Assembly (NCBI GenBank): GCA_905236225.1
Contig: CAJOPM010000080.1
Span: forward strand, 1-16,435
Origin: an uncultured Eubacterium sp.
GTDB lineage: Bacteria; Bacillota; Clostridia; Lachnospirales; Lachnospiraceae
Reading direction: 5' to 3'
DNA length: 16,435 nt
The notes beneath the pieces were generated by a model. That model made no database searches, was not told the DNA's origin, and worked only from the letters and a program-made list of their open reading frames with translations. The translations under genes were made by a program, and so were the position numbers. How positions within the stretch are numbered: the stretch's first letter is position 1; the number at the start of each line of letters is the position of its first letter. This document shows positions 8,201 to 15,440 of the stretch, piece by piece.

Positions 8201-11200
8201 TTAATGATGCCAAAAGTGATTATGTAATTACGCGTCAGAATCCTATAGGTACTGCGGACTCGAGCTTTGTGGCTACATATAACGGCGGATGCTATAAGAT
8301 CGAAAATATAAGCTTTGTACTAGCAAAGGATTATAACGGTGAGCAGACAATCTATTATGGTGGATTGTTTGGAAGGAACGAAGGTACAATTAAAAACGTG
8401 GTATTATGGGCCGAGTATAATGAAGATGACGGCACTACAAGTGCATCTACGTTCAAAGACTCTGCCGATACTAAACATTATTATGTTCCAAAGGACTCAC
8501 CAATGCAGTATTTTGTTGGTACGGATGAAAATATCGGTGCCAATCAGACTATGTATCTTGGAATATTAGTGGGAAGGAATTCCTCATCGGGCCGTGTAGA
8601 TAATTGCGCAGTTGCCGGATATTATATGGCAAATTCGGAAGGTACGATAAGAGGTTATTCTAACAGTTATCTTTACGCGGGCGGTTTAGTCGGAGGCAAT
8701 TCAGGAAAAATTACGAATTGTTCTGCGGATACTCCGTATATTCGTGTTACAACCAACTATGCCAATGCAAAAGTGGCTGGATTTGTAGGAACTAATGTCG
8801 GAAATATTGTAGAGTGTTATGCACTTGGACATATAGAAATTGTCAGCCCAAGAGGCGGCTCTATTGTGGTAAGCGGATTCGCCGGTAAGAATACCGGTCA
8901 GGTAAGCTATTGCTATAGCGGAGCAGATTTTGTAATATCCGGTGATATGTCAAAAGGTTATCCGTTTGCTCCTACAGGTGGAATCGTCTATAAATCAAAC
9001 TACCTAAGCAGCGGTACATACAGTTATGCAAATCATCTTTATTCATATTCACTTGTCGGAGGCAGCGCAACGGCTCTTACATATGATGAGCTGGTAAATG
9101 CAGCAAGCGATACGGCGACAAGTGCGCATAGTTATGATTATGAATCCATATCGGATGTATCTTCATCGGATGCATATCCGTTTGAGGCATATGTAACTAA
9201 TTCTAATGGCAAGCCTGTTCATTATGGAGATTGGCAAAAGAAAGTTAACATGGGCGAATTTGGCCTGTTCTACTGGGAGAAGGAAGAAGATTCAGATAAC
9301 AGCGGATATCATTTAACGTACATTGGACAGAATGCAGACGGATATATGTCGGGAACGACCCTTTGCACAGCTCATGATGATGTCGGTATTATTACGGAGT
9401 ATGGCTACGGCTATTATGAGGCATCAGGCTCTGATGATGTAACAGACATCAGCGCAAGCGGCATTAATCTGCCATCTGATGGCAATATAGATACTGCGGC
9501 TGCAGCAGGTCTTGCAGAGGAATTAGACGGATATGATTTTTATCCATATACAACACTTCCGCTTGATGTATCAAGTTCTCAGATGAATAATTACCTGTAT
9601 CTTACCAATAGTAAAGACTACGGAACTATCACAATTGAAGCATCAGTGGCAGGATATTCAAATACAGTATCAGTTGAATACAATGTGGCACCGTTTTTCG
9701 CGAATGCCATGTATAGAAGCGACGTATCTGAGGGGGATCTCGTAGTAAGAAACAGTGATGGAACCAAGACAGATTACTCTAAAGAGGTAGGGAATAAAAA
9801 TCATAAATATGTTATAAGAAGCGTAGAACAGCTTCAATATATTAACTGGAATTTTAATACAAAGACTACGACAGAACTTGTAACCTCAACAGCTAACATA
9901 TATCAGGGATTTACATACCTTTCATATGCTTCATCCACAGGAACTACCAAGCAGACAAGAGCAGCAGCAGGAAACAATGATATCAGGTATTTTAGCCAAA
10001 CGCATGACCTTAGCGGATATGATGAAAGTACGCAGGAATACAAAGATTTTACGCCGATAGCAGGAGCGTACACATCCAGTTCGGCAAACAGTTACGATGC
10101 CGTACTCTACACTTGGTTTGGTGGTAATTTTGACGGACAAAGCTACAAGATTCAGAATGTGCACATTAATTCCGAGAGCTTTACGGTAGGCTTGTTCGGA
10201 GTTACCGTAAGCGCAGGTATTAACAATATCATCATGTATTCGGATATGGATACTGAAATTAAGAGACAGACGCCTTCTAATAAAACCGGTGGTTATAACA
10301 TAGGCGGTCTGGTTGGCGTGGCATATATGTATGCATCAGATACAGCATCAGGAAATAAGATATCTAACTGCTCGGTAGCGGGATATAAGATAGTAGATGC
10401 AAGCACCAATCAGCAGACGCTTGGAGAGGCAAATGTCGGCGGACTTATAGGTGCTACATCCGTGGCACTTGAGAAATGCTCTGCGGTAGCTGATATTGAG
10501 ATTAATTGTACACATGAAAACGGTTATGCGATGTATGGTGATTATATACGCGTGGGCGGCCTGGTAGGGGCGCTCTCAGGTATGAACTCAGGCGCAACAG
10601 ACTACGGAACTATTACGGATTGTTATACGGGAGGAAACATAACCGTAGGCGATGAGACGCTTGCTGAGAACAGAAACTTCAGCAAGCAGACTGTAACTAA
10701 TGACGGACAGGTAGTAGATGGCAGCGGCAATGTAATCAGCGTAGGGGATAACTATAAGTATTGTTACAGAAGATATTCTACCAATATATTTATAGCGGGA
10801 ATAGCAGGAAGCGGATTTACCATGAATTTCATTAACTTCTCAGGAGGAAGCGGAAGTCGTGATACATCACCTGTTATAAACAACAGCTATACATATGTAA
10901 ATTTCCCGGCTGTTACCGGAAGTATCAGAGGAATTACTACGATTGCATCGCTTGCTGACAGATATGCAAGCACCGGATATGATGTTGTTTTAAATGATTG
11001 CTATTATCTTGGTTCAAGCGGCAATATAGATGTATCAAATGCCGCTAAATACAAGATTGCTATGGAGAATCTAAGCAGCTATGCAACAGAGTCTTTGTAT
11101 AATATACTCAATTCTTCGGATACAATAACAAATACTGCCGGTGTAAGAGAAACCATGTATGAAAATATGGTAAGAGGTGGAAGCAGCTATGCTCGCAGGT

Positions 11201-14200
11201 CTCATCAGTCTATGAACAGAATAAATAATGATAAGGCATATCCGACGTCCGTAAACTATAGTGCAATGTCAGGAGAGGCTCAGGTAACCGATTATGATGG
11301 CACCGTGCATAGCGATATACAGACGGCTCTTAATAGCGGTGCATCTAGCAATGAGTGGGGATGGGTTACCACCACACAGGGAACAGCAAATATAGACGGT
11401 AAGTACAGCTTCCCTGGAAATAATCCTGCGCTTGACGGTCTTAATTATCCGTTCCCGACAATCATTACCCAGAAAGACCTGGTTTTCTCAACCAATACAA
11501 AAGATGTATATGTTAATGTACATTATGGCAGTTGGCCACTCAAGGGACTTTACTTTGCTTCTGCAAGAGATACGATAGATATATTTGCTGACAGGCAGGA
11601 TCCATCGGATACCTATGCAACCAAAGAGATTATATTAAAGAATGTAGAGTCGGATAGCTTAGACGAAAGTGATTTTGTATTTGAAAGTGCAAATGCGGAT
11701 ATAGCGCAGATTGTTGGAATCACAAAACAACAGCAATCAAACGGCAACTATGATTATACTATAACTATAAGAGCTTTAAATGTAGGTACCGAGAAGATTA
11801 CAGTTACGGATTTGAGCGGGGATACGGCAACACTGACTCTTGAAGTTACAGCTAATCTTAATGTTACCACAGATCCTACAGATATAGCGCAAGGTGTTGA
11901 CGAGAGTACAGATCTTACGCTTTATGCAAAGGCGGCCTATGCAAATGCTTTAAGCGGAGAGATTACCGATTATTCAAAGAACGTAAGCTGGTCGCTTAGC
12001 GTGCAGGATTCAGATTACGCCGAGGTTACTACGGTGAGCGCCGGACATAACGTATCAACTGTGACATCGCTTGAGTCTAAACGTACACAGATAATAGTCA
12101 GTGCAACGGCAACATATGGTGAGGGTGCAAACAGACAAACATTTACATTTGACTACTATGTATCATTGCTTACATATGGAGATATTGGACTTACTAACTA
12201 CAACATGGATAATGGCGATGTATTTTACAATGAGACCAAGCGCTCATCAGATTCAGCGCAGAACAGCAATCCACATGTTGGTGAAGATGCAGTAAACAAA
12301 TATACATCGAGAACTACGCCGACCTTAGAGCTTGACGGCAATGCGGATTTGTATATCTATGAAAGCTATGATGATCAATCGCTTCAGAAGATGACCATAG
12401 AGTCGCTAAGCTTTGATGATGCGACGTTTACAAAAGATAATACAAATAATAATCTTAAGCTGGTTGATGATGGAAGCAAGACTACATATGAGTCATCTGA
12501 TTATATAGTTGATATAGGCTCTTATGTTAAGGTAAGCGCAGATGATAATTTCTCGTACAGAGCGCTTAAAGTAAGGCCGAAAGATGGAAATGGCGGCGGA
12601 AACGTTACAGTTACCATAGTTCTTCGTGATGGAGAGACAGATGCGACATACAGACTTAGAGGTACCATAAGGGCAACACATATCATAAGCTATGATGTAA
12701 ATGGAGCAGATAAGCAAAGTATTGAAATAACCAGGGCCTCGGCAGGGGGAAATGCTACTCTTACAGACGCTATACCTACAAAGAGCGGATATGTATTTGA
12801 AGGATGGTCCGAAAATAAGAATGCGTCCGAGGCTACTTATTGCACAGGTGAATCCAATAATGATAATACGGTGATGACTTCGGTAACCGAAGATACTGTG
12901 CTATATGCAATCTATAGTCCGATTAAGTATAACGTTGAATATTATGTATCCGGAGATGACGTTACCAAAGGAGGAGAGACATTTAGCGGATGGGAGCAGT
13001 ATGGCTTGGCGGTCTTAGTTTCATATGAAAACGAGGCAGGAGTTAGCGCACCGACAATAAGTGATATTGAATCTGTCTATACAATAGTTGATGATAGCAA
13101 GGCATTTACAGGCTGGAATACAAAGAAAGATGGAAGCGGAGATTTTATAGCGCCGTCAGCTACATTGCCAAATCTAACTCAGACAAATGGCGATACAGTA
13201 GAGCTCTATGCACAGTTTGACGATTACTATACCCTTTCATTTGCCGACAATTATGACTCTTCATCTACCGTAAAGACAGCTACAGTAGATATTGCGGATG
13301 CCGCAGATGGCTTCAACATAACAACTGCATATCTGCCGACAAAAACTTCGGCAAAAACAATCGGAGGCGTATCGGGATACTATAGAACTACCTCGGGTAT
13401 TACATACAGGCTCTTAGGCTGGAGTACAAATTCAACGGCAGAAAGTGCTGATAGCGGACTATCAATAGCGACAGGATCTACAACACTTCCAAAGATTGAT
13501 GAGGTAACAGGCTCGCAGACCTACTATGCAATATGGCAGAGACTGACCTATACGGTTAAGCTCTACAGGAGCAACTCAAATACATCAACGCTTATAGCAA
13601 CCTACGTAGGAGCGCAAGGAGATGAGACTTCGCTTCAGCAGCTTAGCGCAGACTATGTTACGCCGACTAAGAGCGGATATACATTTGTCGGATGGTATAG
13701 TGATAAAAAGTATGAATCTGACCAGGTTGCAGACGTTTATGGAAGCCTTAACAAATATTCTTCAAGCAGCGACTCGAATACAATAGCATCATGGGATAAT
13801 GATGAAGACTTTGTTATAGAATTGTATGCTATTTGGAAGGGCTCTCAAACAAGATACAAAGAAGTATCGACGCCTGTAAGCGGTGCAAGCTACGTGCTCA
13901 GTTACACTTCTAATAATAACAATTATATATTAAATTATAATAATACAACTCTTACAGGGACATCATCGACTATTTCGGCATATTCGGATAAGAGCTATGA
14001 TGATAATGGTGAAGAGCTGTCCGGCACATATTATTCTGTCAGCACGGCTACGCTTTGGTCCTATAATGGCAATCTGTTTAACAGTGCAGGCAATTATATT
14101 ACACTACGAAGAAGAAATAATACTAATAGCATAGTGCTAAATACGTCTCAAACAACAACCGGATATTACAGAATGCAAGTTAATGCAAACGGATATATAT

Positions 14201-14337
14201 ATGCATCTTATTCATCTGGGCGGACTAGTGCTACATATTATGTCAGCGCATCCGGAAGCACTATTAGCGCAAGCGCGAATAACCCCTGCGCATTTACCTT
14301 CTATGAACCTATAACAGTTTATACCTATGAATATTAG
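5143..14337 (+). CDS. Giant modular type IV prepilin-like adhesin (3064 aa)
   Basis: I know no named orthologue. The N-terminus is a textbook type III leader: a basic 17-residue peptide ending KRG, cleavage before V18, Glu at +5 (E22), then a hydrophobic helix to about residue 41 and an amphipathic stretch to about 75. Typical pilins have 120-250 residues; this has 3064 with no frameshift. Order: pilin-like head with a VFYWE box (172-176) and IGYYCG; three GLUG modules (about 384-803, 983-1364, 1562-2131); Ig-like domains (about 2143-2340); four B-repeat-like domains (2514-2900); an unassigned end domain (2901-3064). There is no LPXTG and no C-terminal hydrophobic anchor, so attachment would be through the pilin helix. 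AGGAG at 5129-5133 serves the ATG. The role is inferred: a pilus-tip or surface-exposed adhesin matured by the upstream peptidase. It resembles in principle the modular pilins of Streptococcus sanguinis (PilB, PilC), but is far larger. Confidence 0.9.
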   Translation: MGEILRNRFKKISNKRGVSVAELLIVVAIVCILAMVTFIAVTHYQKTLRQKELDTKAQTVYTAVQNQLTRLRTAGNESYYTPDSYSSTSETSSNSGITKLISAPSDWAGETVLNDDGTYSWADNIYYITSSDKDDSSKASYYIVSNTTVDNLLKEHYWVVEYAPELGSAYSVFYWENNEKAMIEAGTTDGYDFESFDILREYNTRLNAGAYIGYYCGSTLTGSEATTGNKEITVHNEETLYAEFQYSLSNTTTSEVIFEITLSDQHGHSRVVTYSTKSLTNKLSNIGKKYMCSMTFDDLTSDETRFYNLFGAGSGLSYDGVEGNQALLTGDNIDIKLSVSIPSDGTFATQTFEGVTFNSLFADDSVMSDDKNSIEDAHIGYGRHLQNLDESANWEMDVTGATQVNDISFKENEDEDSWYAVYSQSYFNIYNGSVSFKPIVNNNLTSYNGLEVLSDQEADVYHSISGIPIKAATSAGLFEDIANGASLSNISIIAPDIDTGDIGSSGALFGELAEDVGIDNCRIYLSTADGDTEGKDETDIWIGGKYTGGLIGMVKEGSVSIGNSFASLVIGHTADEDATTYYAGGLIGYVDGGTISISKSYADSYIYGDIVAGLVGYSDYSGSGAASYINISSSYTAGFLYPGDTKKEGAAGIIYGAATVSDSYAYTYADEKNAIYYSTVYVDVYEDGENEDNHYRRDSNLSNVYYYNSGTQINGSDYVIITSSTGSERISGDENDGLYRNADDSSSFAKLSADEFLAALNSGGDYFVNDNVGKTYPYELKSSMALDTYPQPRLNVNLHYGDWNQDFVPGALVYYEKYVHDKSSVRFYGGNVNALYDNLDKGAVYGDGYGIVYRASDAKPDSATIVTGYGTTDTIIFTGDSSYKYSSSGEMHQAYTYTDGAGVTYEVYPLKTETVNYAWGGDNAKEFYHSANITYTKDSTTEEQLYYFNPHFARAVGFIQDKDESKIPKLTDDATIYIRSARHLYDLSLYYKNYRASTKGRTFRQTFEISYTDYNWEKFFNDAKSDYVITRQNPIGTADSSFVATYNGGCYKIENISFVLAKDYNGEQTIYYGGLFGRNEGTIKNVVLWAEYNEDDGTTSASTFKDSADTKHYYVPKDSPMQYFVGTDENIGANQTMYLGILVGRNSSSGRVDNCAVAGYYMANSEGTIRGYSNSYLYAGGLVGGNSGKITNCSADTPYIRVTTNYANAKVAGFVGTNVGNIVECYALGHIEIVSPRGGSIVVSGFAGKNTGQVSYCYSGADFVISGDMSKGYPFAPTGGIVYKSNYLSSGTYSYANHLYSYSLVGGSATALTYDELVNAASDTATSAHSYDYESISDVSSSDAYPFEAYVTNSNGKPVHYGDWQKKVNMGEFGLFYWEKEEDSDNSGYHLTYIGQNADGYMSGTTLCTAHDDVGIITEYGYGYYEASGSDDVTDISASGINLPSDGNIDTAAAAGLAEELDGYDFYPYTTLPLDVSSSQMNNYLYLTNSKDYGTITIEASVAGYSNTVSVEYNVAPFFANAMYRSDVSEGDLVVRNSDGTKTDYSKEVGNKNHKYVIRSVEQLQYINWNFNTKTTTELVTSTANIYQGFTYLSYASSTGTTKQTRAAAGNNDIRYFSQTHDLSGYDESTQEYKDFTPIAGAYTSSSANSYDAVLYTWFGGNFDGQSYKIQNVHINSESFTVGLFGVTVSAGINNIIMYSDMDTEIKRQTPSNKTGGYNIGGLVGVAYMYASDTASGNKISNCSVAGYKIVDASTNQQTLGEANVGGLIGATSVALEKCSAVADIEINCTHENGYAMYGDYIRVGGLVGALSGMNSGATDYGTITDCYTGGNITVGDETLAENRNFSKQTVTNDGQVVDGSGNVISVGDNYKYCYRRYSTNIFIAGIAGSGFTMNFINFSGGSGSRDTSPVINNSYTYVNFPAVTGSIRGITTIASLADRYASTGYDVVLNDCYYLGSSGNIDVSNAAKYKIAMENLSSYATESLYNILNSSDTITNTAGVRETMYENMVRGGSSYARRSHQSMNRINNDKAYPTSVNYSAMSGEAQVTDYDGTVHSDIQTALNSGASSNEWGWVTTTQGTANIDGKYSFPGNNPALDGLNYPFPTIITQKDLVFSTNTKDVYVNVHYGSWPLKGLYFASARDTIDIFADRQDPSDTYATKEIILKNVESDSLDESDFVFESANADIAQIVGITKQQQSNGNYDYTITIRALNVGTEKITVTDLSGDTATLTLEVTANLNVTTDPTDIAQGVDESTDLTLYAKAAYANALSGEITDYSKNVSWSLSVQDSDYAEVTTVSAGHNVSTVTSLESKRTQIIVSATATYGEGANRQTFTFDYYVSLLTYGDIGLTNYNMDNGDVFYNETKRSSDSAQNSNPHVGEDAVNKYTSRTTPTLELDGNADLYIYESYDDQSLQKMTIESLSFDDATFTKDNTNNNLKLVDDGSKTTYESSDYIVDIGSYVKVSADDNFSYRALKVRPKDGNGGGNVTVTIVLRDGETDATYRLRGTIRATHIISYDVNGADKQSIEITRASAGGNATLTDAIPTKSGYVFEGWSENKNASEATYCTGESNNDNTVMTSVTEDTVLYAIYSPIKYNVEYYVSGDDVTKGGETFSGWEQYGLAVLVSYENEAGVSAPTISDIESVYTIVDDSKAFTGWNTKKDGSGDFIAPSATLPNLTQTNGDTVELYAQFDDYYTLSFADNYDSSSTVKTATVDIADAADGFNITTAYLPTKTSAKTIGGVSGYYRTTSGITYRLLGWSTNSTAESADSGLSIATGSTTLPKIDEVTGSQTYYAIWQRLTYTVKLYRSNSNTSTLIATYVGAQGDETSLQQLSADYVTPTKSGYTFVGWYSDKKYESDQVADVYGSLNKYSSSSDSNTIASWDNDEDFVIELYAIWKGSQTRYKEVSTPVSGASYVLSYTSNNNNYILNYNNTTLTGTSSTISAYSDKSYDDNGEELSGTYYSVSTATLWSYNGNLFNSAGNYITLRRRNNTNSIVLNTSQTTTGYYRMQVNANGYIYASYSSGRTSATYYVSASGSTISASANNPCAFTFYEPITVYTYEY
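6289..7551 (+). repeat. GLUG module 1 of the giant protein (residues about 384-803)
   Basis: The module opens with an HLQNL box at H384, goes through an FKPI segment (436-439) and then GLUG-type units: YTGGLIG (546-552), YAGGLIG (582-588), an AGLVG unit near 612 and an AAGIIYG unit. Units are followed by ISxSYADS-like strands. The module closes with the box HYGDW at 799-803. GLUG motifs occur in bacterial surface adhesins and are expected to form a right-handed beta-helix. The boundary is my reading of the recurring opening and closing boxes. Confidence 0.72.
8089..9234 (+). repeat. GLUG module 2 of the giant protein (residues about 983-1364)
   Basis: It opens with RHLYDL (H983), then a QNPIG...ATYNGG segment (to about 1051) that matches the pre-GLUG strand of such proteins, and five or more GLUG units: YGGLFGRNEG from 1072, YLGILVGRN (from 1138), YAGGLVGGNSG (from 1178), VAGFVGTNVG (from 1211) and VSGFAGKNTG (near 1243-1252). 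Cysteines recur at the same register after the motif (NCAVAG, NCSAD, ECYALG, YCYSGA). It closes with HYGDW at 1360-1364. Confidence 0.75.
9826..11535 (+). repeat. GLUG module 3 of the giant protein (residues about 1562-2131)
   Basis: It opens with EQLQYI (E1562), followed by the typical FTPIAG and FGGNFDGQSYKIQNV segment (FGGNF starts at 1659), the most canonical GLUG-protein signature in the molecule. GLUG units are VGLFGV (from 1682), IGGLVG (near 1720), VGGLIG (near 1765), VGGLVG (near 1804) and IAGIAG (near 1884). Several are followed by NCSVAG-, KCSAVA- or DCYTGG-like strands. The module ends with VHYGSW (box 2127-2131), matching the ends of modules 1 and 2. Confidence 0.76.
11569..12171 (+). 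other. Ig-like (BIG2-type) domain region of the giant protein
   Basis: Residues about 2143-2240 read like a bacterial Ig-like domain: DTIDIF start, a central FESANADIAQIVG strand comparable to the typical S-x-N-x-x-I-A-x-V motif, then ALNVGTEKITVTDLSG and TLTLEV. A second, more divergent Ig-like unit may occupy about 2243-2343 (strands VSWSLSV and TQIIVSATATYG). Such domains act as spacers in surface adhesins. The first is a fair match by eye; the second is weak. Confidence 0.55.
12682..13842 (+). repeat. Four tandem InlB B-repeat / Listeria-Bacteroides-type repeats
   Basis: Each unit has an opening beta strand (ISYDVNG, YNVEYYVSG, YTLSFADNY, YTVKLYRS), a central Gly-Trp box and a closing YA(I/Q)(Y/F/W) strand. 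The Gly-Trp tryptophans are W2555, W2658, W2760 and W2851, and the closing boxes begin at about residues 2588, 2689, 2795 and 2895, so the spacing is close to 100 residues. The first and last keep the canonical TKSGY(V/T)FxGW. These repeats form small ubiquitin-like beta-grasp folds in Listeria internalin B and are common in Gram-positive surface proteins. Here they lie near the distal, exposed end. Confidence 0.85.
13843..14334 (+). other. Unassigned C-terminal domain of the giant protein
   Basis: Residues 2901-3064 form a Tyr/Asn/Ser/Thr-rich, apparently all-beta domain. Visible features are a YVLSY strand and a YILNYNN strand, an ATLWSYNGNLFNSAGNYITL segment, then YYRMQVNANGYIYASYSSG, ending in a Tyr-rich tail. 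The pattern of a W..NG.L.N..G.YI motif followed by similar short blocks faintly recalls beta-trefoil or lectin-like carbohydrate-binding folds, but I cannot assign a family. As the distal tip of the molecule it is a candidate ligand-binding domain. There is no sortase signal or hydrophobic tail. Confidence 0.4.
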
Positions 14338-14340
14338 GAG
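14336..14340 (+). promoter_or_regulatory. Ribosome binding site for the PilX-like gene, overlapping the giant gene's stop
   Basis: AGGAG overlaps the TAG stop of the giant gene and lies 7 bases upstream of the ATG at 14348. An in-frame ATG at 14327 lies upstream of this site and would add seven residues without a ribosome binding site, so 14348 is preferred. The arrangement suggests translational coupling. Confidence 0.8.
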
Positions 14341-14347
14341 TGATTCT

Positions 14348-15046
14348 ATGATTAATACAATTAAAAAAATAATTAAGAGTCGCTCCGGCGCATCTATAAC
14401 ATTTGCACTGTTGTTTTTCTTAGTGGCAGCGATGGTTTCGGTAACAGTCGTAAGTGCGGCGGTAACTGCGATGAGGCGGCAGATAAGCGAACAGGAGAAA
14501 TTGCAGGCTCAGCTTACATTAGAGACTGTGGCTGAAATGATAGGAGAGGGACTAAAGGGTACGACAGGAGTAGTTAATGATGTCAGAACCTACGCACAGG
14601 ATGATACATCCCTATCAAGTGATTTAAGCAGGACATTATCGGTTGATAAAACAACCGGAAATTTGGCAGGGATGATATCACCGGCGTTAACCTACATATC
14701 TACTTACGGCGGAAGCAGCTACGCATCCTCGGCTATGAGCATTGACATATCGGATTTGGATATAGAAGAGCAAATGTTTGGCAATGGAGATATAAGCATT
14801 TCATATACTATGGTTTCACCGAGTACGATGGTAAATGCAGAGGAGGTAAGCGATCAGTATGATATCACGATGACGCTTACGCTAAATGCTTCATCCGGGG
14901 AATCATATACGGCAATTCTTAATGCCGACTCTTCTTTAAGTGCAACAAGTACTCAGGGAAATATCACACAGAGCGGGACAACGTATATTAAAGTAACAAC
15001 AGTAGATACAATAACGTGGAAGAATATATCCATAAGTGCAATCTGA
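14348..15046 (+). CDS. PilX/GspK-like minor pilin lacking Glu at +5
   Basis: This 232-residue protein starts with a short basic leader ending SRSG (G14), followed directly by a hydrophobic helix (about 15-37, ASITFALLFFLVAAM). Position +5 is Phe (F19) instead of Glu. Missing Glu5 and a GA(S/T)-hydrophobic start are characteristic of PilX-type minor pilins and of GspK, which caps the type II secretion pseudopilus. The helix continues as an amphipathic stretch (MRRQISEQEKLQAQLTLETVAEM). The rest is Ser/Thr-rich with predicted beta strands and has no domain I recognise. It follows the giant gene by 10 bases and precedes another prepilin, so a role in the tip complex is inferred. The family assignment is by leader pattern and context only. 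Confidence 0.75.
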   Translation: MINTIKKIIKSRSGASITFALLFFLVAAMVSVTVVSAAVTAMRRQISEQEKLQAQLTLETVAEMIGEGLKGTTGVVNDVRTYAQDDTSLSSDLSRTLSVDKTTGNLAGMISPALTYISTYGGSSYASSAMSIDISDLDIEEQMFGNGDISISYTMVSPSTMVNAEEVSDQYDITMTLTLNASSGESYTAILNADSSLSATSTQGNITQSGTTYIKVTTVDTITWKNISISAI

Positions 15047-15051
15047 TGAGG
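15047..15051 (+). promoter_or_regulatory. Ribosome binding site fixing the start of the pilin gene at 15060
   Basis: TGAGG lies 8 bases before the ATG at 15060. The longer frame could begin at a GTG at 15036 inside the previous gene, but that would place eight extra residues, some acidic, in front of the basic leader and has no ribosome binding site. 15060 is preferred. Confidence 0.75.
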
Positions 15052-15059
15052 CAGTGAAT

Positions 15060-15440
15060 ATGAAGAAGTTAATGCACAAAATAATAAAGACAATTAAAGA
15101 TAAATCCGGCGAGAGTTTGATAGAGACGCTGGCTTCTGTTGTCATTGTCGTGCTGATGATGTCGATGCTTACAGGAAGCGTGGTTACGGCGGCAAAGATT
15201 AATGCCAAGGCCAAGGCGGTTAAGACAAATTATTCTATTTCGGAAGCGACAAAAAAGAGCGGAGTTACATTCACACTCAAGTGGAAGAGTGATGATGCGC
15301 TCTCATCAGATGAATACACGGGAGATGGAGAGGACTTTTTTGCAACATCTGGTTCGCAATCTGAATCTCAAAACGTGCAGATATATTTATATGAGACACA
15401 AGAGGGCTATTATTTTCTTGATTCGGAGTATGTAAAATGA
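15060..15440 (+). CDS. Small prepilin-like protein with canonical leader
   Basis: The 126-residue protein has a basic leader of 17 residues ending DKSG, then ESLIE: Glu at both +1 and +5 (E18, E22), followed by a hydrophobic helix (about 23-43). The helix continues into a Lys/Ala-rich amphipathic part (KINAKAKAVKTNYS). The globular part is short (about 70 residues), with strands TFTLKWK and VQIYLYE, and contains no cysteine. A Glu at +1 is unusual, since that position is normally Phe or another hydrophobic residue to be methylated. The type (GspI-, PilV- or PilA-like) cannot be settled. It is 13 bases after the PilX-like gene and overlaps the next gene by 4 bases, so all three pilins are likely made together. 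Confidence 0.82.
   Translation: MKKLMHKIIKTIKDKSGESLIETLASVVIVVLMMSMLTGSVVTAAKINAKAKAVKTNYSISEATKKSGVTFTLKWKSDDALSSDEYTGDGEDFFATSGSQSESQNVQIYLYETQEGYYFLDSEYVK

Noticed and set aside
5143..14337. The giant protein as a sortase-anchored adhesin or an autotransporter.
   Set aside because: There is no LPXTG-like motif, hydrophobic tail or positively charged end at the C-terminus, and no beta-barrel domain. The N-terminal leader is of the prepilin type, not a Sec signal with an AxA cleavage site.
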